A stretch of DNA of 64,000 nt from assembly GCA_964016985.1 (NCBI GenBank), contig OZ024821.1, forward strand, positions 15,363,211 to 15,427,210. The letters run 5' to 3'. Positions 20,198-30,689 of the stretch are shown one piece after another. The position numbers and the translations under genes are program-made. Under the pieces are notes generated by a model. It saw only the letters and a list, made by a program, of their open reading frames with translations, searched no databases and was not told the origin of the DNA. Each line of letters begins with the position of its first letter. Positions within the stretch are counted from its first letter, which is position 1. The DNA comes from Anodontia alba. Lineage: Eukaryota; Mollusca; Bivalvia; Lucinida; Lucinidae.

Positions 20198-21365
20198 TTA
20201 ACATGCAGGGGCAACATCCTCATCAGTGGGCCCCCTTCCAGATAGCTGGATTGCTGCACGCATGGCAGATCTCACATCAGATCTCCAGGTACGGCTATCA
20301 TGAGGGTTGATAGCCGAGAGCTTCCACTCTCTGCAATCTCTCCCTTTTAGCTGCTTCCATGTCATCTTGGGCCTCCCAGATCCATGCTTTCCATCAACCT
20401 GTATGTCAAAGGCTGTCTTGACTGCACCACTGGAGCGTTCCACATGTCCATACCATCGGAGTTCTCTCCTTCAGAATGCGGTCCGGATCCTCAATGCCAA
20501 GTCGCACAAGTATCTCATTGGATTGGTGGTGACAATTTCTTGTGGCCTGACATTGCAGATCTGTCTGATCACTGCCCTGTCATTTCGCTGCAGACGCTGG
20601 AGGTTTGGCTTGTCAATGTCTAAGTCTCACTGGCATGGAGCATAGCGCTCCACACACAAGAGCTGTACACACGGCCATGTGTTTTGGAAGAGAGGTGGTG
20701 TGAAGAGAGAACTGGTAGCAGATCCTTGAACGTCTTCCAGGCGGTTTTCACATGTGTTGTGGTTGAAAGTTCACAGCCACCTGCTGCTGAGAACATGTCT
20801 CCTAGCTACCACCTCAAACTTGTCAGGTCCGACCTGGACCTCCTGTGGTCTGCCATCCAAGGGGCATGCAGTTGCCTGGCACCGTGTACACCTGTAGTCA
20901 GGGTCTTTTTTCAAGCGCTTGAGCCCACTGCATTTCTTGTGCACCCAGTACTTGCAACCATTGCAGAAGATGCTGTTGCTGCCCACTCCAGTGCAACAGA
21001 CGGCGCATAGAAACTCGCCTGAACTGGGGCATACACAGACAAAAAGGTAACCACACTTTGGTCGACTATGAGTTTCACTAAAATTGATTCTGTCGGAGAC
21101 TCTCTGAACCTCAAAAACTTTCCCTATCCACTCTTCTGCCACAAACATTCCTACACCAGCAGTGCCTTTGTCATTTCCTGACCAGTAGAGCTTGTACTTG
21201 GTGTCCTTGCCCTTGATTGTGCGACAGTTGCCACCATGGTATCTGGTCTCCTGAATGCAGCAGACATCCAGTTTCCTGCGGGATAGTGTTTCCACTACTT
21301 CGCAAACTCTTCAGGGTGTTCACATTGAGTGTTTCCACCCTGAATTTCCTCAGGTGATTCGCCAC
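20198..21365 (-). pseudogene. Second LINE, internally deleted: endonuclease start fused to post-RT zinc finger and C-terminus
   Basis: On the minus strand, 21365 to about 21030 encodes the first part of an EEP endonuclease (LDVCCIQETRYHGG with catalytic Glu, then GTAGVGMFV, then VQRVSDRI, and in another frame VVTFLSVYAP). It then jumps directly to a cysteine cluster, CAVCCTGVGSNSIFCNGC..WVHKKCSG..RCTRC, a PHD/RING-like finger found downstream of the RT in some invertebrate LINEs. After that come VKTAWKTFKDLLPVL and GRVYSSC, and the C-terminal block RSSGAVKTAFDIQ..GRPKMTWK..RSAMRAA near 20210-20440. The rest of the endonuclease and the whole RT are missing. At least two frameshifts and one stop codon occur. 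It is unrelated in sequence to the LINE at 5605-11430. Clade uncertain. Confidence 0.82.
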
Positions 21366-21483
21366 TGCAAAAGCTACTCACATTTTTTCAGCAAAAAATT
21401 TCAGCATATTTGCGTATCACTCAATTTAAATTTTAACGAATCGTTAACTAATGACGTCGTTAGCTTTGAACAACTGGGCCCAG
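21366..21483. repeat. PAL-C element, right half only
   Basis: It begins at the palindrome centre (ACTGCAAAAGCTACTCAC) and runs through TATTTGCGTATCACTC and ACGTCGTTAGCTTTGAAC to AACTGGGCCCAG. The left arm is absent; the LINE fragment abuts the centre. Confidence 0.8.
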
Positions 21484-21578
21484 ATTGCTTCAACAAATAC
21501 TTCGAGACAAGTTAATTTCACCATGCATGCACTATACAGTAATGCCAAAGCAACTGTTCAAAAAGAACATAGGGAGCT

Positions 21579-21941
21579 ACCGTATTCGACCTAATTAGCG
21601 CACTGTGCGCTTAGGTTTTTCAAAAGCACTGGAAAAACTTGTAATAAAATATCCACCTAATAAGGGCACACTTTAAAGAAGTTCAACAGAGGACTTCATG
21701 AGAAGTGTATTTAATGATGCTTATGCGATATCATTATCTTTTTTCTTTATAGAAGCATATGTTGTGGGTACTCATTTGAATTGCCTCGACTTGTCAAGGC
21801 AATTCAAATGAGTACCCACAACATATGTTGTTTTTTTTATAAAGAAGTAGATAAAAGTACACTGGTTGTAATCTTTTAGATTACTAAATTGCTTGACTGA
21901 GCGCTTATAGGAGCATGTGCGGTAATTAGGTCGAATACGGT
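21579..21941. mobile_element. Composite MITE: 19 bp perfect TIRs enclosing a PAL-A-type core
   Basis: ACCGTATTCGACCTAATTA (21579-21597) is exactly inverted at 21923-21941. The centre (about 21738-21850) is a long perfect palindrome with CATATGTTGTGGGTACTCAT, the PAL-A core. In between, GCGCACTGTGCGCTT and CTGAGCGCTTATAGGAGC are weakly inverted. TA flanks both ends when the TIR is read from CCGTATT, so a TA target duplication is possible. Confidence 0.8.
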
Positions 21942-22007
21942 AACTGTAAAGGAATTTTAATCACCAAGGCCCTTATTTTTGTGTAAGGGCTATTCCAGAA
22001 AAAAAAA

Positions 22008-22049
22008 TGGAGGGGTGGGGTGGGGTGGGGTGGGGGGGTGGGGGGTGGA
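22008..22049. repeat. G-rich GGGGT tract
   Basis: Repeated TGGGG units followed by runs of six and seven G on the plus strand; a strong G-quadruplex candidate. Confidence 0.8.
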
Positions 22050-22055
22050 GAAGAC

Positions 22056-22864
22056 AGCACTTTTTTTTTACCCAACCACCCACAGAATTAGATTTTCTCA
22101 TGGACCTACCACCTAAAAATTTAGATAGTTGATGCTTCCAACTACCCATATAATTCAATTTGTGTAATAAACCACCAACAGAATTTTATTTTATCCATCA
22201 AATAATGAAAGTTTGCATTTTTAAAGATGTGAATCTCTTTAATACACTGCCTCTAAGTACACCCTTCAGTATCACAGAATTTGATAGGAGCAACCCATAT
22301 CCTCTTGGATTAGCTCATTTTTAGCTCTACTGTCTTCAATTTTTTTTACTGTTTTTTCAAAAAATCTGTCCTTTAAATTAGCGGTGTCTGGGCGGGCGGG
22401 TGTAGGGCGTCGTCTCAGGTTAACCTTTTGGTTAACCTTTTTTCAGTCGGACCTTTATTCTTCAGTGGATTGCTTTCATATTTAGTAGGGATGAAGAGGA
22501 GGACCAGTAGGTGTTTCCCATGCAAGAGAGAACTCTCACTTCATTATTTAAAGAAAAACCCGTCCATAATGCCGTTAGGTGTTTTTCTTATGAAGAAAGT
22601 GAGAGTTGTCTCTCAGACGTCAGATCTGGGTCTTATTGTTGTTGTTTTTTGACGGGTATCACGCGAGTATAATTCACGGTAGATTTCACAGTAAAAATAA
22701 GTAATGCACCACTTGCGCCGCTAGACAAAGATTGGTCAGTGCTTAAAATTTAAGCAGTCTGGTCAGATCTCTTTGTGCTTACACACAAGATGAGAACCAG
22801 TAGTCTATAAATAGTTGTCTAGGAAAACCCTACAGTCAATTTATTATAAAGGTGGAACAACAAC
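22056..22864. other. Unassigned, with a start resembling the 22865-23325 repeat
   Basis: TTTAGCTCTACTGTCTT at 22320-22336 resembles TTTAGCTCGGCTGTCTTTG at 22879, so 22320-22660 may be a diverged copy of that repeat. A 74-codon ORF at 22428-22652 has no motif. Confidence 0.4.
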
Positions 22865-22878
22865 AAAATCGTCTGTTT

Positions 22879-23325
22879 TTAGCTCGGCTGTCTTTGAAGA
22901 AAACGACGAGGTATTGTCATAGCTCTGGCGTCGTCTGCATCTGCGTTGTTGTCGTCGTCGTGCAAAAACTTGGACATTTTGTAATACATGTATCTCTGTC
23001 ATTACTGAAGATATTTACTTGAAAGTCGGAGACTATAGTTGTTCATTATGAAAAGGGGAACTCATATCAGTAGGGGAGGTAATCCTCAAAATATTTTTGG
23101 CACAGTTATGCCCCTTTTTCGACTTAGAATTTTTATTGAAAAATGGTTTCACTGCGATTTCTCAAGAACTGATGGATGAATTCTGATCATATTTCGTATT
23201 ACATAATTATGCCACTTCCAATTTAATGTATTTAAGTAGTTCTGTTGCTTATAATCAAACATGCCCTATACATTTCTAAAAGAAACTGCAGCCGAGCGTT
23301 GGCACCCGCATGCGGTACTCTTGTT
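22879..23325. repeat. Structured dispersed repeat with terminal hairpin
   Basis: It starts TTTAGCTCGGCTGTCTTTGA, passes through TTGTCGTCGTCGTGCAAAAA and GTTATGCCCCTTTTTCGACT, and ends near the hairpin ACCCGCATGCGGT at 23307-23319. It reads like a defined element, but only this copy and a possible fragment upstream are present, so its identity is inferred. Confidence 0.45.
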
Positions 23326-23497
23326 TCTCTTTATTGATGGCATCATAGTGTAAAAACTTTACTGACCAACTATACACACATAACAAAGCAGCATTAAACA
23401 TAGGTATGTGTATTTTAAGCATTATTTAATATATTATTAAAAATGATTTATAGGACTTTTACAATTGTCATTAGTTTTCGTGACAGATAGTATTATA

Positions 23498-23655
23498 ATA
23501 ACACTTTGGAAATTGGCTCGTTGATGATGTCATCGGCTGGACCGATTCAGATTTCAGAATTTCTAGAGCCTTGCTTCCGATATCCAAGATGGCCGCCAGG
23601 GTGGCCATCTTAAAATTCTTCAAACGACATCTCCTCCCAACGCCATGAAATAAAA
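23498..23655. repeat. Isolated PRL-3 unit
   Basis: A single copy of the 145 bp unit tandemly repeated at 30790-32660: GATTCAGATTTCAGAATTTC, TATCCAAGATGGCCGCC, GGTGGCCATCTTAAAATTC, ACGACATCTCCTCCCAA. Confidence 0.75.
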
Positions 23656-24555
23656 CAGACATTAATCACCCGTTTTCCAAAGTTATCTTGGATTAGAACA
23701 ACTGTTATTGATCTTTTTTGGTTGTGAGTTTATGACGCCATTAGGTCACAGCCTCGTTCTGGAATAACATTATCCAAAGTTACTTATTGCCACAGGATGT
23801 CAAATTTCCTAAACCGCTCAACAGATTTTTATAAAAGTTTCCCTTTCTACTGAATTGAGCGTTAGACTTTGTGGACCCATCCCTTTAAATTGAAAGGGAG
23901 ATAACTTCATAGACATGCAGTATTACTCTATTTCTTTGAAGTGTGAGGTTACTGCTAAAGCAAGCATAGTGATGTTCATTAATGATCCATACCAATTTCC
24001 AAAGGTGTAAGATTTTAATGTTCGCGCATGCGCATTGCATATTTTCATCGTTTGCCAGTTCTTTCGTTTTCAGCCAATTACTCCATAATAGCTTATTAAA
24101 ATGAAAAGCTGTGTCTTGCAATTTGTTACCTTTTATCAAATGACTGTAAACAAAAGCAGCTATTGAAAATACAGAGGTTTACCCAGAAATTAAGGGAAAT
24201 TATGGGTGTCTTTTATTTTCTTTTTTGCTCATTAAAGCATTTTGTCATATATATGTATACGCTCTGTAACTTGGCAACAAATTGGAACACACTTATGAAA
24301 CTAAGTATTATTTAACGACCAGTGAAATACAATAATTGTAACGTTATTAAATTGTCTCTTTTTACCTTTCGAATTAATGATCCTTTGAACTTTGCAACAA
24401 CTGATTCAAGTAATTAAGATTACGAACCTGGGAAATAAATACCCGGTAAACCCCATATTATGCAGGAAAAATGTAGGGTTCTATACATTATTTAGCAGGT
24501 TTAGTTTATGCTTTTTAAGGTGCAGTATTAATGACATCATCGGATAGATGACAAA
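23656..24555. other. Unassigned AT-rich interval
   Basis: No exon, RNA or repeat boundary is supported. Confidence 0.5.
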
Positions 24556-25020
24556 AAAGGATTTACAGATTTTGTCTAAATCTATAGAAAATCTGAAATT
24601 TACAGATTAAGCGATCCGTAAATTTACAGATTCATATGCTAAATTTGCATCACGCTCAAAGAAGACGGCGACTAGATCCTTCATGTACAGACTATTGATG
24701 AAGTGGCAGAGCTTTATATACCTTCAAATTAAAAGTCAAAGGACTAAATTTCACTAAAAATTTAATTTAGCTTTTCACAAATCGGCAAATGCATGCATTT
24801 TCATAATTTTTCGGATTTAGTTGCATTTTGTTAACAAAACTGCACTCTGATTTCTTGTTGTAGTCTCCACTTGCCTGGTTTCCCAGTCTTTTAAACTGGC
24901 TGTGTCACCGATTCTTAAAAATTTTAAACAAAGTTCAGTGATTGCTTCCGATTTTACAGACTACTTTTTCTGTGTTTTTATATTTGTTCTGTAAATTTGC
25001 AGATAATCTTTAAATCTACC
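24556..25020. repeat. Probable inverted-repeat element with AATTTACAGATT motifs
   Basis: GAAATTTACAGATTAAG and related motifs on the left (24590-24635) face TCTGTAAATTTGCAGATAAT on the right (24980-25005). The arms are loosely complementary. Confidence 0.4.
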
Positions 25021-25039
25021 ACAGGAAATGTCATGATTA

Positions 25040-25150
25040 CGGTAAATGTCCTAAAATTTCGAACAAAATTAAATAATTTCAGTTCTTGCTGTTCGAAATT
25101 TTAGGAATTATGATTTGCTAAAAATTTTACTGTTCGAAATTTTAGGACAG
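25040..25150. repeat. PAL-F termini, short derivative
   Basis: GGTAAATGTCCTAAAATTTC and TTCGAAATTTTAGGAC face each other, with an extra internal TTCGAAATTTTAGGAATTAT. The long PAL-F interior is missing. Confidence 0.7.
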
Positions 25151-26809
25151 ATTCACTTACAGCCAAAATTGACCTGGCTATCGGACGCGTTCGGACCCCC
25201 GAAACGACAAATTGTGACCTAGACGGTGAAAGAATTTTTCTTATTTGCTATGCGTGATTGGTAGTGATAGTGAAATTATATGAAGTAATAAATAATTACC
25301 ACACTGATGTTTGTTTTCAATTCCATCCGATTAAGTCTATGTCGAATAAATGTTCCTCATAATAAAACAATTAATTATCCGGTTCACTTATTAACCGCCA
25401 AATACGTTTGTTCGGCACTCCGGGAATGTGCCACTTTCCTTAGATAAGCTAGTTAGTCCACTGTCTTTTTACGTAACAGCCCTCTCCACTTTACCGCACT
25501 GAGATACACAAGCTGACCGGAAATACTTCAAAAGGGTACCGCACGTTTGTTCCTGTTTGAGCCACTACGGAAACACAAAAGTCCCTTTCCTCAAAGGTGA
25601 AGTGTATGTAGTTTTAATGTGGAAAGCACAGACTGATTAGAATTTCCGCCGTTTTGAAGTGCAGCATTCACACTCCTTGCTCACATAATGCATTCTGTTG
25701 GCGATATACGTAGAGCCAGATTAGACTGTCCCGGTACATACACTGTGCGGATGCGCATGTTGATCGTGTTTATGCTGGTCTCAAAATGCCATAGGGTCAA
25801 GACTCGTACATAAACGAACAGTGCGGTCAACTAGATCAGCTTGAGCTAAATGCAGCCTGATCAAGATCAAAGATTTTAGCTCTGCACCAAACTGAACTAC
25901 ACATGCCAAACCAGTAATCGTTTCTAGCAATATTTCCTTATTTAAAAAAAAATGTACTGTCGTTTAGAATTCGGAAGCAGAACAGATTATCTTCTACACC
26001 AAAACGAAACTTTTTGCAAGAATAATCTGCCATCAATACTTATCCTTGCATTAGTTCCCTATTCAGGCGAAAATGGCCCTTTATGCATACGTGTTACTGT
26101 ATGTCAGATCAGAGTGCGAGACGCAGTCTAGTGCAGAATGGTGACCACTCAATTTGCTGATTAAATCATTGGTATAAAACACTGCAATACATGAATCTCA
26201 GTCTCCAGCTAATGCACAGACTGATCACATGATTTGTAACAAATAATTAGGTTCATTTTGGCTTGTATATATAGGGACCTATCGTCACAGTTGGGACCAT
26301 TACCGGTTCAAATAGGATGCACTGAGCGCATCATGAAAATCACGCAGATTTAGCTGGAGGCGTTAATCTCCGCGACGAAAACGTTTTCGGCGTGATTATT
26401 GAAACCTTTGGCACGCTAAATTATTAGCGGCAGATCTTATAGAAGGAAACAGTGTACAGACGAACAGGAACGACCCAGATCAGAATGCGCGGATGCATAT
26501 GCTAATTTATTATTTAGCGTGTAGTGCTTTCTTATAAACGCATTTGTGTCACGCTTTGCAGAAATGATCAACTTTTGAATTCTGGTATAGCAATATTAGA
26601 CATTGCGAAGTAGTGATAGACACGAAAAAACAGCAAATAGTCGGATCGAACAGCGCGGATCCATAGATTTATCCTGGTCCGTTTTTCAACTGGAATAGTT
26701 ATGTCTGCCCCAATGAAGCAACAGTTCTAGATCGCCTGCGCATAATCTAACCATAAACACGCGGGCATCTACGTGACTGTCGCTGTATAAAATTGAAATA
26801 CGATTCCCA
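25151..26809. other. Unassigned interval, slightly more CpG-bearing
   Basis: No gene is supported. Scattered fragments such as CAGATCAGAATGCGCGGATG hint at decayed PAL-type cores. Confidence 0.45.
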
Positions 26810-27545
26810 TGCCATTTATCGGTCACCGAAATATCGGAAGACTACCGAAATACCAGACCAGTGAAAAATTCAGGAGTACCTGTAAACTCCTACTGAAGAA
26901 ACCAATACTGCGCATATACTCGGAGGACGATCTTGAAAAACTCAGAGGCCAAAGGAGCTCGTCCGAACAGCGAAGACCGATTCGAAGACTGATCTGAGTA
27001 TTCACGAGTCGCATAGGTCTTATTGCTCAAAAAGTGTTTTCCAGATTTTCATGATTCCTTTCCATCAAGGACGTAAATAATACATTTTTATACGTCTTTG
27101 TTTCCATCAAATTAGTTTCATTCCCCTGTTCTCTGCGGCGTCTGATCTAGGTCTACACTGTTTGCATAGGCCTATCTGTCCCAATATTCAGATTCTTTAA
27201 ATTGTTAATACGTGGCAGTTTCGTGTGTATTTCTGGCGAGAAAAGGCTCTATAAAGTAAGTTTGTTTTTCTCCCGAAGCAGTTTCCTGCCACGATTTCAC
27301 GTGACGTTACCGCTACGAGCACGTGGTTTCTTCATGGGGCAAGGGAAACGTTGCTTTATGACTGTTGCATTTTCTTGGTATTTTATTAATTATAATATTC
27401 TCAATATATAGATATAATGTAAAAAGAATAACAGTACTAATATTTATTTATACCCTGGTAAATGCGGGGTAAGGCACTCTCTCTTAAGGTTTTACTGTTT
27501 AAAGGGAGCTAACTGCATATGCCTTGAAAATGAATTTTACGAGTC
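26810..27545. repeat. DUP-1 low-copy repeat, copy 1
   Basis: This block matches the reverse complement of 33660-34870, in order: GGTTTCTTCAGTAGG-type, CTCGGAGGA, GGTCTTATTG, GTTTGCATAGGCCTATCTGT, CGTGACGTTACCGCTACG, TTCTTCATGGGGCA, TACTAATATTTATTTATACC and TACTGTTTAAAGGGAGC. Another partial copy lies at 27820-28370. The 62-codon ORF at its start is explained by the repeat. Confidence 0.75.
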
Positions 27546-27604
27546 GAACACAGCATTTTTTTATGAATCGGCGAAACCAGGATGATTTTTGAAGGGTTTC
27601 GCTT

Positions 27605-28370
27605 TGACCGAATTTCCGTACTTATTGTATTCGGTCAGACAGGTCTGAGTAAACAGTGTAGACCCAGATCAGATGCCGCAGAACGCAGTTTAAACCTAAA
27701 CTGAAACGGTTATGTATTTAACCAGAGATTTGTAATCTCTCCAAGAATTGACGTTTTCATGCCTGTTTGTCACCACAAGTGGCAACATCTGACCGCCTTT
27801 GTATCGGAAGATGATCTGATTCTTCACTGGTCGCGATGTCTTATTGTCCTAAAAGTGTTTTCCAAATTTCCATGTTCCACTAACTAGTTTCCCCCTTTCT
27901 CCGCGGCATCTGATCTGAGTCTACAATTTACATAGACCTATCTATCTCAATACTTAAGTTCCATACATGCCAATTTCATACGCATTTCTAACGAAAAAAA
28001 CGCTCGATATTTAACGCTGAACGTAAGTGCGTTTTTCTCTCTAAGCGGTTTCCGTCACGACTTCTGTGACATTACAGTTACGAGCATGCGATTTTTTCAT
28101 GCGGGGCAAGGGAATTTGACAGTTTTATTTTGTGGTTATTTTCACATACACTTTTGCAATCTATACTGGAAATAAGAATGTCCCAGAATTGCGTGTCGTC
28201 GCCTGGTGGCGTATCTAAGCAGACCCATGAGAATCTACCTAGGGTTAATAGGTTCTGCAGGACTTACATGTAGAAACATGAATAGGCGCTTTGATGCGCA
28301 AACCACTGTATTTTTTACGGGTATTCCGGTATTTCGATAGTTCCGGTAAGTCGTGTGACCCCTTTTACAT
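27605..28370. repeat. PAL-G fragment followed by DUP-1, copy 2 (diverged)
   Basis: TCGGTCAGACAGGTCTGAGT and AAACAGTGTAGACCCAGATC open the segment. Then GTCTTATTGTCCTAAAAGTG, TGCATTT-type, ACGACTTCTGTGACATTACA, TTTTTTCATGCGGGGCAAGG and TATTCCGGTATTTCGATAG follow the DUP-1 order. Confidence 0.6.
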
Positions 28371-28428
28371 ATATAAAATTCGTTATGACATTGCAGTAGC
28401 TTTCAACACTGTTTCCGGTTCGGTAACG

Positions 28429-28451
28429 AAAAAAAAAAAAAAAAAAAAAAA
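28429..28451. repeat. Poly-A tract (about 23 bp)
   Basis: An uninterrupted A-run between DUP-1 and PAL-F-like sequence. Confidence 0.85.
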
Positions 28452-28499
28452 CGATTATCGAAATTAGAATGTACCGATAAAAATTACTTGGAGAAAGCT

Positions 28500-28640
28500 G
28501 TGTTCGAAATTTTAGAAATTCCCTTTTTGCAAAACTGCTACTGTTCGAGATTTTAGGACATTTCCAGAAATTATTTTTTACAATAATATTAGGTGTTCGA
28601 AATTTTAGGGTGTTCGAAATTTTAGGACATTTACCGTATT
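28500..28640. repeat. PAL-F terminal motifs, four copies
   Basis: GTTCGAAATTTTAG-type motifs occur four times in the same orientation (28502, 28543, 28591, 28610), the last followed by GACATTTACCGTA, the PAL-F end. No opposing arm is seen. Confidence 0.65.
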
Positions 28641-28659
28641 GGTTGTATGGTCAGTTTAC

Positions 28660-29390
28660 CAGTGGCATTGCCCACTGATCGTCCCCTCAGGTTGTTTCGC
28701 CACCAAATGTCATTTTGTTCGTATACTTGTACACCTACTCTTCCCTACCCAAAGTATTCTACCCTACCATATAATATTCCCTACCGTAACCCACCTTACC
28801 CCATAATAGCTCACTCTTTCTCATTCTCGCCCATAGGCCCTTCCCTAGCCAAACTCTAGCCTGCCTTGTCCTGCCATTCTCTTACATTACCTATTTTATC
28901 CAACCCACTGACTCCTAAACATCTTTTCTCCTACCCGACTGTATTCTTAGCTGAATTACCCAAACCCATCACATACATCAAGCCCGCCCTTTCCTCCCCA
29001 ATCTACGTCTCAATAATCTATCCATAACCACCATACATTCCCAATCTTCCAAACCCTCCCAACATACACCTTCCGAGACTTCAAAATCCTTTCAATCAAC
29101 AATTACACCTCAACAGTACCTACGTATTCTTTTATATCCTTATTTCACTGACAATGAAACACTTTATCCCCCAACGAATACACGGGATCCAAAACAGGCG
29201 TGCCTACATGTAACTCTAACCTATCCTTAACCTTTCCCGCAATTTACGTAAGATTCCCAGATATTAATATATTACCTTACACCAACCTTATGCCACATTG
29301 AAGTTAAGCACTCTAACCTAAAAACTTTCGTCCCCCATCAATAAACACTACCCCACCTACTCCAGACTTTGTTACCTACATTGAGTTTAG
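28660..29390. repeat. C-rich, G-poor strand-asymmetric tract
   Basis: About 700 bp of plus strand is very poor in G and rich in CCCTA, ACCC and CCTAC motifs (for example TACCCTACCATAT and CCTACCGTAACCCACC). It looks like a decayed minisatellite, possibly of telomere-like CCCTAA ancestry, which is inference. No coding signal. Confidence 0.6.
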
Positions 29391-29404
29391 TGGAGAAACT
29401 ATTG

Positions 29405-29535
29405 TTTAGGGCAAAACGACTAGGGTAAACAACCAGAGAGGAGACACACTGGGGCAAAGCGTCTCATATCCAATGAAGTTTAAAGGGTAAGGTAACAAGA
29501 CGTTTTGCCCTAAGACTTCCTACACAGTTGTTTAC
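29405..29535. repeat. Interleaved inverted repeats
   Basis: TAGGGCAAAACG and GGTAAACAAC are followed by CGTTTTGCCCTA and GTTGTTTACC in the order A-B-A'-B', a pseudoknot-like rather than nested arrangement. Confidence 0.6.
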
Positions 29536-29545
29536 CAGCGTCATT

Positions 29546-30680
29546 TCGCCTCATTTTTCAACTTCATAAATTCTGTGTAAATGACCACGTGCGTCAGATT
29601 CTAATTATTAATTGACCTTTTATAAAAAAAAAATCTATCGTCCTTAGAATTAGTAATAATGTTCAAGAGAAAATATGTGAGTGGCATGGGCACTGTCATG
29701 ACGTTTGGCCCATTTTGTTTCTAACAAAGTGTCATTACACATGTGGGTAGTTGGCTATGAAAGCCACTGCTGAGCCGATCTGCCGTTCCATTATTGCCCA
29801 TCCGGATATTTCAGTTCACACATAACCAATGCCTTATTTATATTTCCTAACTTTTGGACTTTGTATTGTCAAATGCAAGTATAAAGCAGTTTAAAAGGTT
29901 AATACTTACGAAATTTATAAATGTTTGATTAGTTCCTGCAAGGTTTTTTTCATTGATCACAAAAGTAGGAAGGCAAAGTTCAGAGAACGCCATAATCAGA
30001 AGAAACGGCCAACGCAAGGCAAGCTTTAACAGCAATTATAATAAGGAATCTTATCCCTTAATCCACCAATGAAAATTCTCTAGCAGATGAAAATTAATCT
30101 ATTTAAGAAAAATAATTTGACTTTTCATGTGAATGATCTACCATTCACAATCAAAGTCATGCCTTATTTTCAAGAAAATCTGTTTTTACAAATTTTGTCT
30201 GCTTAAGTTGTCATGACTGGCGCTTTATGAATTAAACCTGAATCGAATATGATGGTAGCTATAAGTGACTATTGCATTTGAGTTTAGACCAATTAGCAAC
30301 ATAAGTGTTGTACAGTTGACCACAAACAACATTAGATGGCTTGCACCTTGATTCCTCGAGATGGAGGGCTTTTCAGAGATCAAAAATTGAACCAGAAATT
30401 GTGGTTTATTGTTTCAGTGATGTAGACCCCGAAAATAAATCCCAAACTATCGGATTTTTGCTGCAAAGCGTGATTTTATGAAGGTCAAAATTTGTTCCGA
30501 TTTTCCCGTCGATTCGAGCTTCCCAGGTGATCGAGCATCACTGCATTTTGAGGAAAGATCAGGAGATACGAGCAATTTCCCCAAGACACTGCATAATTTC
30601 CCCACATCTAGCGCTAGGTGACATCAAAATATAATTCCAGGAAACATACTTACTTGTTACTTTTATCTCCAAAAATTCCA
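29546..30680. other. Unassigned AT-rich interval
   Basis: No gene, RNA or repeat boundary is supported here. Confidence 0.5.
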
Positions 30681-30689
30681 TTAGCTTTT

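Noticed and set aside
20307..21010. Plus-strand ORFs of 79-112 codons
   Set aside because: Antisense shadows of the minus-strand LINE fragment.
26809..26997. 62-codon Arg/Lys-rich ORF preceded by a TATAAAA-like sequence
   Set aside because: The DNA is part of DUP-1 and the related copy near 34460-34860 does not preserve the frame.
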